Source: Comamonas sp. | GTDB lineage: Bacteria > Pseudomonadota > Gammaproteobacteria > Burkholderiales > Burkholderiaceae_C | Assembly: GCA_019236485.1 (NCBI GenBank) | Contig: JAFAIY010000068.1 | Span: 1 to 7,587, forward strand | Length of the DNA: 7,587 nt | Direction of reading: 5' to 3' | Shown here: positions 1 through 5,691 of the stretch, one piece after another | Numbering within the stretch: position 1 is the stretch's first letter | How the letters are laid out: every line of letters starts with the position of its first letter | Position numbers and translations under genes: made by a program | The notes under the pieces: model-generated | Databases searched by the model: none | What the model was told of the DNA's origin: nothing | What the model saw: only the letters and a program-made list of their open reading frames with translations

Positions 1-132
1 GCCTGGACCGGCCAGCACCGCTGCGCCCAGGCCTTGTTCCAGCGCCCGGGCGAGCGGCAGGTGTTTGCCAATGCCAACACCCTGGCCCAGTTGCATGATC
101 TGGAACAACTGGCTCCGGGCGCAAAGCCCTGA
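1..132 (+). CDS. mobA: Molybdenum cofactor guanylyltransferase MobA, C-terminal fragment
   Basis: This is an open frame from the window edge to a TGA, giving the last 43 residues of a protein whose start lies outside the window. The tail reads FANANTLAQLHDLEQL, which resembles the conserved end of MobA (a phenylalanine, then an N-x-NT turn, then an acidic helix). MobA transfers GMP from GTP to molybdopterin-bound molybdenum in the cytoplasm, making the bis-MGD cofactor of DMSO-reductase-type enzymes. The next gene on the same strand is moeA, which inserts molybdenum into molybdopterin, so the neighbourhood supports the call. Only the C-terminus is visible; the N-terminal GTP-binding GG-x-SxRMG loop cannot be checked, so the identity is probable rather than certain. 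Confidence 0.72.
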   Translation, partial: AWTGQHRCAQALFQRPGERQVFANANTLAQLHDLEQLAPGAKP

Positions 133-188
133 GAACCTGTTCCGGTACGCCGGCACGGCGCGTCAAAACGCGTAAAGTATTGTCACAA

Positions 189-222
189 CCCCATGGGCAA
201 GCCATGCGGTTTTTTCTTTTTT
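189..222 (+). terminator. Intrinsic terminator between mobA and moeA
   Basis: An 8-position stem pairs CCCCATGG (189-196) with CCATGCGG (202-209), with one C-C mismatch and a GCAAG loop. It is followed at once by six T, one C and six T (210-222). This is a standard rho-independent terminator on the + strand, placed to end mobA transcription. An upstream in-frame ATG at 193 lies inside the stem, which argues against using it as the moeA start. The T-run ends only 6 nt before the chosen moeA ATG, so the site could also act as a leader attenuator. Confidence 0.75.
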
Positions 223-228
223 GCTGTT

Positions 229-1623
229 ATGACCGCGATTTTTCAACCTGCCGCCGCCGCCAATGCCCAGACCCTGAGCACCGCCCAGGTGCTGCAGCAG
301 CTCACCGCCCTGCTGCAGCCCATGGGCGCCGTGGCCGAGCTGGAAACCCTGGCCCTGCCCGAAGCGCTGGACCGCGTGCTGGCCGAGGACGTGATCTGCC
401 CCGTCAACGTGCCGCCCCATGACAACAGCGCCATGGACGGCTATGCGTTCGCGGGCACCGAACTCGCGCAGGCCCGGCCGGGCCAGCCGCTTTCGCTGCG
501 CGTCAAGGGCACGGCCCTGGCCGGATCGCCCTGGCAGGGCCGGCTGGCTGCCGGCGAATGCCTGAAGATCATGACGGGGGCCGTCATGCCCGCCGGGCTG
601 GACACGGTCGTGCCCCATGAGCAGGTCACGGCCGGCGCCGACTCCATACAGCTGGATGCGGCAGCCGTGAGCCCGGGCGCCAACCGCCGCCTGCGCGGCG
701 AGGACCTGCGCCAGGGCTCGGTCGCGCTGCAGGCCGGCCAGCGCCTCACGCCCGCGGCCCTGGGTCTGCTCGCCAGCCTGGGCCTGGGCCAGGTCACGGT
801 GCGTCGCCGCCTGCGCGTGGCCTATTTTTCCACGGGCGACGAGCTGCTCAGCCCCGGCACCGCGCCGCGCGAGGGCGCGATCTACGACAGCAACCGCTTC
901 AGCCTCCAGGGCCTGCTGCGCCGCCTCGGGGCCCAGGTGCTGGACCTGGGCGCCGTGCCCGACGAGCCCCAGGCACTTGAAGAGCGCTTGCGCGAGGCCG
1001 CCACGCTGGCCGATGTGGTGCTGACCAGCGGCGGCATCAGCGCGGGCGAGGCCGACCATACGCGTGCCATGCTACAGCGCCTGGGCACGGTGCAGTTCTG
1101 GCGCGTGGCCATGCGCCCCGGCCGCCCGCTGGCCGTGGGCCTGCTGGCCCCGGCCGCCATGGCGCTCCACCCCGTGGCCGAAAAATTCACCGAAAAATCG
1201 GCCTCCAGCCCTTTCACTGAAATCGCCAGCAGCTCCCAGAACCAGATCATCCAGCTGTCGACCAGGCGGCCCGCGGTGCTGCTGGGCCTGCCCGGCAATC
1301 CCGTGGCGGCCATGGTCAGCTTTCTGATGTTTGTGCGCCCGGCACTGGCCATGCTGGCCGGCGAGCGCGACACCCAGCCGCCCATGCTGCAGGCTCCCTG
1401 CAGCGAGCGCCTGGGCAAGCGCCCGGGCCGCACCGAATATCTGCGCGGCGTGCTCGAGCTCGATGCTCAAGGCCGGGCCACGGTGCGCACCACGGGTCCG
1501 CAGGGCTCGGGCGTGCTCAGCTCCATGGTGGCGGCCAACTGCATCATCGTGCTCGACGACGAGTGCGGCGAGGTTCTGCCCGGCGACAGCGTAGGTATTC
1601 TGTTGCTGCAAAGTCTGGGTTGA
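229..1623 (+). CDS. moeA: Molybdopterin molybdenumtransferase MoeA with an unusual internal insertion
   Basis: MoeA uses adenylylated molybdopterin (from MogA) and molybdate to make molybdenum cofactor in the cytoplasm. The predicted 464-residue protein has the family landmarks in order: NSAMDGYA (66-73), IMTGAVMPAG near 114-123, NRRLRGEDL near 152-160, STGDEL (201-206), SGGISAGEADHT (267-278), the RPGRP loop (296-300) and GLPGNPV (353-359). The C-terminal domain ends normally. E. coli MoeA is about 411 residues; much of the excess is a segment of roughly 40 residues (about 306-347) between the PGRP strand and GLPGNP, rich in Ser, Gln, Lys and Ile and encoded by AT-richer DNA (see the repeat at 1193). 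I chose the ATG at 229 because the earlier in-frame ATG at 193 lies in a terminator stem; neither has a Shine-Dalgarno sequence, so the start is uncertain. It follows mobA, consistent with a cofactor-synthesis cluster. Confidence 0.95.
   Translation: MTAIFQPAAAANAQTLSTAQVLQQLTALLQPMGAVAELETLALPEALDRVLAEDVICPVNVPPHDNSAMDGYAFAGTELAQARPGQPLSLRVKGTALAGSPWQGRLAAGECLKIMTGAVMPAGLDTVVPHEQVTAGADSIQLDAAAVSPGANRRLRGEDLRQGSVALQAGQRLTPAALGLLASLGLGQVTVRRRLRVAYFSTGDELLSPGTAPREGAIYDSNRFSLQGLLRRLGAQVLDLGAVPDEPQALEERLREAATLADVVLTSGGISAGEADHTRAMLQRLGTVQFWRVAMRPGRPLAVGLLAPAAMALHPVAEKFTEKSASSPFTEIASSSQNQIIQLSTRRPAVLLGLPGNPVAAMVSFLMFVRPALAMLAGERDTQPPMLQAPCSERLGKRPGRTEYLRGVLELDAQGRATVRTTGPQGSGVLSSMVAANCIIVLDDECGEVLPGDSVGILLLQSLG
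1193..1240. repeat. Probable Comamonadaceae dispersed repeat embedded in the moeA reading frame
   Basis: This segment begins AAAAATCGGCCTCCAGCC and ends CCAGCAGCTCCCAGA. I recall a common dispersed repeat of Comamonadaceae intergenic regions and gene ends with the form AAAAATCGGCCTCCAGC, then a short variable centre, then a (T)AGCAGCTATC-like end. The copy here is read in frame as MoeA residues 322-338 with no stop codon. Just upstream, the 9-mer CCGAAAAAT occurs at 1178-1186 and again at 1190-1198 (period 12 nt), giving a repeated EK pair in the protein. The local drop in GC compared with flanking moeA is visible by eye. The family assignment is from memory and was not checked by search. Confidence 0.6.
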
Positions 1624-1659
1624 GGCCGGCAAGCTCCAAGCATTTCCAAGGAAACATCA

Positions 1660-1986
1660 ATGACTTACCAAGCCACCCACTGGGCCACAGAACCCACAAG
1701 GCAGGCCGTTGACGCGCTCAAGGGCGCAAGTCTGCTCGAATTCGGCGCGCCCTGGTGCGGGCACTGCCAGCGCGCCCAGCCGCTGATCCAGTCCGCGCTG
1801 GCCGCGTTTCCGGGACTCTCGCATATCAAGGTCGAGGACGGCCCGGGCCGGCCTCTGGGCCGCAGCTACCGGATCAAGCTCTGGCCCACGCTGATCTTTC
1901 TGCGCGACGGCCAGGAGATCGCCCGCCTGGTGCGTCCCGAAGACGCGCAGCCGATCAGCGAAGCCCTCGCCCGCATCTCAGCCTGA
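1660..1986 (+). CDS. Thioredoxin-fold thiol-disulfide protein (108 aa)
   Basis: This is a small cytoplasmic protein with one thioredoxin domain and no signal peptide. The redox site is WCGHC (Cys33 and Cys36), differing from the WCGPC of classical thioredoxin; His at that position is typical of PDI/DsbA-like centres and usually makes the pair more oxidising. The cis-proline loop is WPTLIF (Pro76), and the LEFGAPWCGHC strand-turn matches the fold. The start is supported by AAGGA at 1648-1652, 7 nt before the ATG. The gene starts 36 nt after the moeA stop and could be co-transcribed with it. A role as a general or specialised thiol reductant is inferred; substrates are unknown. It is convergent with rnhA, with 11 nt between stop codons. 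Confidence 0.88.
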   Translation: MTYQATHWATEPTRQAVDALKGASLLEFGAPWCGHCQRAQPLIQSALAAFPGLSHIKVEDGPGRPLGRSYRIKLWPTLIFLRDGQEIARLVRPEDAQPISEALARISA

Positions 1987-2001
1987 GGCTATGGACCTCA
2001 G
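1983..2001. other. Hairpin spanning the two convergent stop codons
   Basis: CTGAGG (1983-1988) and CCTCAG (1996-2001) form a perfect 6-bp stem with a 7-nt loop. Each arm contains the stop codon of one of the convergent genes: the thioredoxin-fold gene (TGA, 1984-1986) and rnhA (TCA on +, 1998-2000). There is no T-run on either side, so it is not a standard intrinsic terminator. It may weakly protect 3' ends, or arise from the two stop codons facing each other plus chance. Confidence 0.4.
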
Positions 2002-2447
2002 CCCCTGCCCAGGGCCAGCTCCACGCCCTTGTTGGCCAACGCATCGGCGCGCTCGTTGCCAGGGTCGCCGGCATGGCCCTTGACCCAGCGCCAGTCTATG
2101 CGGTGGCCGCTGCCCTGGACCAGGGCGTCCAGGCGCCGCCACAGCTCGGCGTTCTTCACCGGCTCCTTGGAAGCCGTCACCCAGCCCTTGGCCTTCCAGC
2201 CATGGATCCACTCGGTAATTCCTTTGCGCACATACTGGCTGTCCAGATACAGCACCACGTCGCAGGGACGCTTGAGGGCGGAGAGCGCCTCGATCACGGC
2301 CATCAGCTCCATGCGGTTGTTGGTGGTGCCGAGTTCGCCGCCGAACAATTCTTTTTCTGCGGCCCCGGCCTGCAACACTGCGCCCCAGCCGCCAGGGCCG
2401 GGATTGCCCTTGCAGGCACCGTCGGTATAGATCACTACTTGATTCAA
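1998..2447 (-). CDS. rnhA: Ribonuclease HI
   Basis: RNase HI cuts the RNA strand of RNA-DNA hybrids (R-loops, primer remnants) in the cytoplasm. The 149-residue product is close to the 155 of E. coli. It opens with the [16 protein letters not shown] strand; the catalytic acids are Asp9, Glu47 (in NNRMELMAV) and Asp69 (YLDSQY), with the C-terminal Asp135 in NERADALA. His125 in WVKGHAG is the conserved mobile-loop histidine, and the basic-protrusion helix ([10 protein letters not shown]) is present. The frame stays open upstream, but homology starts at the codon before NQVVIYTDG, which is TTG (complement of 2445-2447). AAGGA lies 6 nt upstream of it, inside the end of yafS. The TTG overlaps the yafS TGA stop as TTGA, which suggests translational coupling. 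Confidence 0.95.
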   Translation of the reverse strand: MNQVVIYTDGACKGNPGPGGWGAVLQAGAAEKELFGGELGTTNNRMELMAVIEALSALKRPCDVVLYLDSQYVRKGITEWIHGWKAKGWVTASKEPVKNAELWRRLDALVQGSGHRIDWRWVKGHAGDPGNERADALANKGVELALGRG

Positions 2448-3256
2448 TTCTTTTCCTTGTTGCGCCAGACCCGGTCTGGCGGCTGCCTGTGTGCCACCGG
2501 CACCTGCATGCCTGCGGGTATGGTACGGCCGCGCCAACTCGGGCCTATCAGCCGCATGCCCTGCACGCGCTTGACGGCCACTACGCAGTAAACCCCGCCC
2601 AGCACCGGCCAGCAGCGATGACCCAGACTCTCCATGAACTTCCAGCGCTTCAACCACTGCGCGCTTTGCGTGGCAGGACGATAACAGCCAAATTGCACGG
2701 CTTCGACCTCGAAGCTCAGCAAACGCAGCCAATCGCGCAAACGCCAGTAGTCCATGCCCAGATTCAGACCGGGCAGATAGCCGGCGCTGCGCTCCAGGCG
2801 CCGCTGCATCCCCAGCAGGCTCATGGGGTTGAGCCCGCAGACCACCAGCCGCCCCTCGGGCATCAGCACGCGCGCGGCTTCACGCAGGGCCACATGCGGA
2901 TCGCACGAGGCCTCCAGCGTATGCGGCATCAGCAGCAGATCCAGGCTGGCTTCGGCAAACGGCAGGGCCGTTGCATCCGCCACCAGCGCCGCGGGCACCG
3001 CCCGGTCCGTACCAGGCGGCGACACCCCCAGGCCCCCGGCTTGCGCTACAGTGCCTGCTTTTGCATTCTGAACCGGTTCGCTGCCATCCAGCGCCAGCCA
3101 GCGATGCGGCATGCGATTGTTGCGCAGCCCCTGGAGCTCGGGCAGCCCCAGCTGCAGAGCGTGATAGCCGAAAATATCGGCCACCGCCTCGTCACAGCGC
3201 TGTTGCTCCCATTCCAGGAGGTAGTGCCCAAGAGCCGAATCCGTCCAGTGATGCAT
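2444..3256 (-). CDS. yafS: YafS-family SAM-dependent methyltransferase-like protein
   Basis: This 270-residue protein resembles E. coli YafS, an uncharacterised methyltransferase-fold protein also found beside gloB and rnhA. Matching stretches are FGYHALQLG near residues 29-37, [22 protein letters not shown] in the middle, then [21 protein letters not shown] followed by [15 protein letters not shown]. The central segment corresponds to motifs II and III of a Methyltransf_11-type Rossmann fold. The usual glycine-rich motif I (GxGxG) is not visible; E. coli YafS as I recall it lacks it too, so SAM binding and catalysis are unproven. The C-terminal 30 residues are basic and probably disordered. 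I chose the ATG at 3256 because homology begins near [16 protein letters not shown]; a start at 3277 would overlap gloB. It overlaps rnhA by 4 nt and is divergent from gloB. Substrate unknown. Confidence 0.82.
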   Translation of the reverse strand: MHHWTDSALGHYLLEWEQQRCDEAVADIFGYHALQLGLPELQGLRNNRMPHRWLALDGSEPVQNAKAGTVAQAGGLGVSPPGTDRAVPAALVADATALPFAEASLDLLLMPHTLEASCDPHVALREAARVLMPEGRLVVCGLNPMSLLGMQRRLERSAGYLPGLNLGMDYWRLRDWLRLLSFEVEAVQFGCYRPATQSAQWLKRWKFMESLGHRCWPVLGGVYCVVAVKRVQGMRLIGPSWRGRTIPAGMQVPVAHRQPPDRVWRNKEKN

Positions 3257-3259
3257 CTC

Positions 3260-3265
3260 TATAAT
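3260..3265 (+). promoter_or_regulatory. Candidate -10 box for gloB (TATAAT)
   Basis: A perfect TATAAT lies in the 19-bp spacer between the divergent yafS and gloB starts, one of the few AT-rich spots nearby. With usual spacing, transcription would begin near 3271-3273, only 3-5 nt before the gloB ATG at 3276. No good TTGACA-like -35 is visible 16-18 nt upstream (the region reads GAATCC or close), so the call rests on the -10 and its position. Confidence 0.42.
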
Positions 3266-3275
3266 TTTGCAGCCC

Positions 3276-4049
3276 ATGAACCTGTTGCCCATCCCCGCTT
3301 TTTCCGACAACTACATCTGGATGATCCACGATGCAGAGCAGGCCGTGGTCGTCGATCCGGGGCAGGCCGAACCGGTGCTGGCGACGCTGGCGCAGCAGGG
3401 CTTGCAATTGCAGGGCATTTTAGTCACCCATCACCATGCCGACCATGTAGGTGGTCTTGCGACCCTGCGCCAGGCCACGGGCGCACCGGTCTACGGCCCG
3501 GCCTATGAGCCGCTGCCCGAGCCCGTTGTCCGCGTGCAGGGCGGCGCCACGGTGGAGCTGCTGGGCGGCCCCTGGCAGGTGATGGACGTGCCCGGCCACA
3601 CCAGCGGCCATATTGCTTTTTTCAGCGCCCAGGCTCAGCCGCAACCCATACTGTTCTGTGGCGATACGCTGTTTTCGGGCGGCTGCGGCCGCCTGTTCGA
3701 AGGCACGCCCGCGCAGATGCAGGCCTCGCTCGACGCCCTGGCCGCCTTGCCCGGCGAGACGCTGGTCTGCTGCGCCCATGAGTACACAATTTCCAACCTG
3801 CGTTTTGCGCAGGCCGTGGAACCAAACAATCCGGATCTGGCTCAGTATCTGGAACGCTGCCTCAGGCTGCGGGCCCAGGGGCTGCCCACGCTGCCCTCCA
3901 CCCTGCAGGCCGAACTGGCCATCAACCCTTTCATGCGCAGCCGCGCCGCCGACGTGATCGCGGCCGCCGTGCGACATGATCCTCAGACCAGGCCCCAGGA
4001 GCCCGCCAGCGTGCTGGCCGCCCTGCGCCAATGGAAAAACGTTTTTTGA
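3276..4049 (+). CDS. gloB: Hydroxyacylglutathione hydrolase (glyoxalase II)
   Basis: GloB hydrolyses S-D-lactoylglutathione to D-lactate and glutathione, the second step of glutathione-dependent methylglyoxal detoxification in the cytoplasm. The 257-residue protein is a metallo-beta-lactamase-fold hydrolase of normal length (E. coli 251). The N-terminus MNLLPIPAFSDNYIW is the typical GloB start and fixes the ATG at 3276. All metal ligands are visible: His52, His54, Asp56 and His57 in THHHADH, His108 in VPGHTSGH, bridging Asp130 in FCGDTLFSGGCGRLFEG, and His168 in CCAHEYT. The C-terminal glutathione-binding domain is present, with NPFMRS near 218-222. There is no Shine-Dalgarno before the ATG. 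The stop overlaps the mltD start by one base (TGATG), so mltD is probably in the same transcript. Confidence 0.97.
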   Translation: MNLLPIPAFSDNYIWMIHDAEQAVVVDPGQAEPVLATLAQQGLQLQGILVTHHHADHVGGLATLRQATGAPVYGPAYEPLPEPVVRVQGGATVELLGGPWQVMDVPGHTSGHIAFFSAQAQPQPILFCGDTLFSGGCGRLFEGTPAQMQASLDALAALPGETLVCCAHEYTISNLRFAQAVEPNNPDLAQYLERCLRLRAQGLPTLPSTLQAELAINPFMRSRAADVIAAAVRHDPQTRPQEPASVLAALRQWKNVF

Positions 4050-5575
4050 TGAAACTGCTCTATACCCTGCTGCTGCCCTGTGTGCTGGTCCTGACCGGCT
4101 GCGCCACCACCGCCAGCGTCGATCCCATGTATCCCGACGGCCCGCTCAAACCACTGGGCCGCGGCAAGGTGGGCAGCTCCGAAGTTGCTTCGCTAGAAAC
4201 CACGGGCGACCTCTGGGTGCGCATACGCCAGGGCTTTGCCATGCCCGATCTGGACCAGGATCTGGTGCGCGACCGCGAGCAATGGTATGCGGCGCGCCCC
4301 GACTACCTGCAGCGCATGACGGAGCGCTCCAATAAATACCTGTTCCACGTCGTCGAGGAGCTGGAGCGCCGCGGCATGCCCACCGAGCTGGCCCTGCTGC
4401 CTTTCATCGAAAGCGCCTTCAACCCTCAGGCCGTATCGAGCGCCAAGGCCGCCGGCATGTGGCAGTTCATGCCGGCCACGGGCACGTATTTCGACCTCAA
4501 GCAGAACGCCTTCCGCGACGACCGCCGCGACGTGCTGGCTTCCACGCGCGCGGCGCTGGACTATCTGCAAAAGCTCTACGACATGTTCGGCGACTGGCAT
4601 CTGGCCCTGGCCGCCTATAACTGGGGCGAAGGCAGCGTGGGCCGCGCCATCAAGCGCAACGAGAAGCTGGGCCTGCCCGCCGGCTATACCGATCTGCAGA
4701 TGCCGGCCGAGACCCGCATGTATGTGCCCAAGCTGCAGGCCATCAAGAACATCGTCGCCAATCCGGAGAAGTTCAACGCCGAACTGCCGGTGATCGAGAA
4801 CCACCCCTATTTCCAGGCCGTCACCCTGAACCACGATATCGACGTGGAGCTGGTGGCCAAGCTCGCCGACGTCAGCGTCAAGGACTTCAAGGCGCTGAAC
4901 CCCAGCTATCACAAGCCCGTGATCTTCGCCAAGGCCACGCCGCAGATTCTGCTGCCCTGGGACAATGCCAAGGTCTTCCGCCGCAACCTCCAGGCCTCCA
5001 ACGACGGCCAGTTCGCGAGCTGGACGGTGTGGACCGCACCTACCACCATCACCGTGGCCGAGGCCGCGCAGCGCGTGGGCCTGGGCGAGGCCGATCTGCG
5101 CGCCGTCAACAATATTCCGCCGCGCATGCTGATCAAGGCCGGCTCGGCCCTGATCGTGCCGCGCGACCCCAGCATCAAGACCGACGTGCCCGGTCATGTG
5201 GCCGACAACGGCCAGATTTCCTTCGCCCCCGAGATCGTGACCGTGCGCACCACCATCCGCGCCCGCAAGCGCGATACTCTGGTGAGCGTGGCCAGCCGCT
5301 ATGGGGTCAGCCTCTCCAATCTCGCCGACTGGAACGATCTCAAGTCCACGGCCTCACTGCATGCGGGCCAGAGCCTGATCGCCTATCTGCCGGCGCGCGC
5401 GGCGCGTGCGGCCCGCGCCGAGACCCATGAAAGCGCCCAGCGCGAAACCTCCTCGCGCAGCAGCCGCGGCGCCAGCAAGCTCGCGGTCGGCAGCAAGTCC
5501 GCGGCCCCGACGACGCGCGGCGGCAAGAACGAGCCCAAACCGCGCGGCGGCACGCCAGCCAAGAAACGCAAATAA
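4049..5575 (+). CDS. mltD: Membrane-bound lytic murein transglycosylase D, LysM lipoprotein
   Basis: MltD cleaves the MurNAc-GlcNAc bond of peptidoglycan with formation of a 1,6-anhydro-MurNAc end, in the periplasm. The 508-residue product begins with a lipoprotein signal: MKLLYTLLLPCVLVLTGC, with lipobox LTGC and lipidated Cys18. The SLT domain follows; LLPFIESAFNP carries the probable catalytic Glu121, then AAGMWQFMPATG and LALAAYNWGEGSVG. Three LysM-like segments lie near residues 259-306, 325-372 and 397-447, the last two clearest; E. coli MltD has two. The last 55 or so residues are a Lys/Arg/Ser/Gly-rich, probably disordered tail ending PAKKRK, which may bind anionic wall polymer. An in-frame ATG at 4031 would add MEKRFL and also give a workable signal peptide; I prefer 4049 for its TGATG overlap with gloB. 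A strong terminator follows. Confidence 0.93.
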   Translation: MKLLYTLLLPCVLVLTGCATTASVDPMYPDGPLKPLGRGKVGSSEVASLETTGDLWVRIRQGFAMPDLDQDLVRDREQWYAARPDYLQRMTERSNKYLFHVVEELERRGMPTELALLPFIESAFNPQAVSSAKAAGMWQFMPATGTYFDLKQNAFRDDRRDVLASTRAALDYLQKLYDMFGDWHLALAAYNWGEGSVGRAIKRNEKLGLPAGYTDLQMPAETRMYVPKLQAIKNIVANPEKFNAELPVIENHPYFQAVTLNHDIDVELVAKLADVSVKDFKALNPSYHKPVIFAKATPQILLPWDNAKVFRRNLQASNDGQFASWTVWTAPTTITVAEAAQRVGLGEADLRAVNNIPPRMLIKAGSALIVPRDPSIKTDVPGHVADNGQISFAPEIVTVRTTIRARKRDTLVSVASRYGVSLSNLADWNDLKSTASLHAGQSLIAYLPARAARAARAETHESAQRETSSRSSRGASKLAVGSKSAAPTTRGGKNEPKPRGGTPAKKRK

Positions 5576-5584
5576 GCCGTGTAC

Positions 5585-5613
5585 AAAAAAGCCCGCAAGC
5601 TGCGGGCTTTTTT
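5585..5613. terminator. Strong bidirectional intrinsic terminator after mltD
   Basis: AAAAAAGCCCGCA (5585-5597) pairs perfectly with TGCGGGCTTTTTT (5601-5613) around an AGC loop. The GC core is 7 bp and is flanked by A6 and T6, so it can terminate in both directions. It lies 9 nt after the mltD stop and between convergent mltD (+) and recR (-), and so probably ends both transcripts. Confidence 0.93.
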
Positions 5614-5637
5614 GCGTCTGGACTTCATCAGCAATCC

Positions 5638-5676
5638 GATAGCAGCAAGCGCTGGCTACACAGGCGCTACCGCCCC
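5638..5676. repeat. Possible degenerate dispersed repeat with hairpin, mltD-recR spacer
   Basis: GATAGCAGCAAGCGCTGG followed by a short centre and GGCGCT contains a 5-bp inverted repeat, AGCGC (5648-5652) with GCGCT (5664-5668). It resembles the GATAGCTGC-AGCGCTT...AAGCGCTGG end of the Comamonadaceae repeat I recall, in the opposite orientation to the moeA copy. An ungapped comparison with the moeA copy by eye gives about half identical positions, so this is weak. The rest of the 116-nt spacer shows nothing but the terminator. Confidence 0.3.
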
Positions 5677-5691
5677 ATCAGGCGCGAAACC

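Noticed and set aside
193..228. N-terminal extension of MoeA starting MGKPCGFFFF
   Set aside because: The Phe run is the translation of the terminator T-tract and the ATG is inside the hairpin stem.
163..1059. Long open frame on the - strand (about 298 codons)
   Set aside because: It lies opposite moeA, whose protein has clear family motifs. The translation is a low-complexity Ala/Gly/Gln/His-rich string with no recognisable domain, as expected for antisense frames in GC-rich DNA.
1178..1260. Intein or self-splicing intron in moeA
   Set aside because: The insertion is too short, has no splicing motifs, and the frame runs through without a stop.
1998..2732. rnhA as a 244-residue protein with an N-terminal extension
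   Set aside because: The extra 95 or so residues are yafS DNA read in another frame and show no homology; the RNase HI domain starts at the TTG at 2447.
2489..3508. Long open frame on the + strand (about 339 codons) across yafS and the gloB start
   Set aside because: The product is rich in Gln, His, Pro and Arg with no domain, and it overlaps two well-supported genes.
4193..5197. Long open frame on the - strand (about 334 codons) inside mltD
   Set aside because: Antisense shadow of the SLT and LysM coding region; composition is His/Gly/Val-rich with no recognisable motifs.
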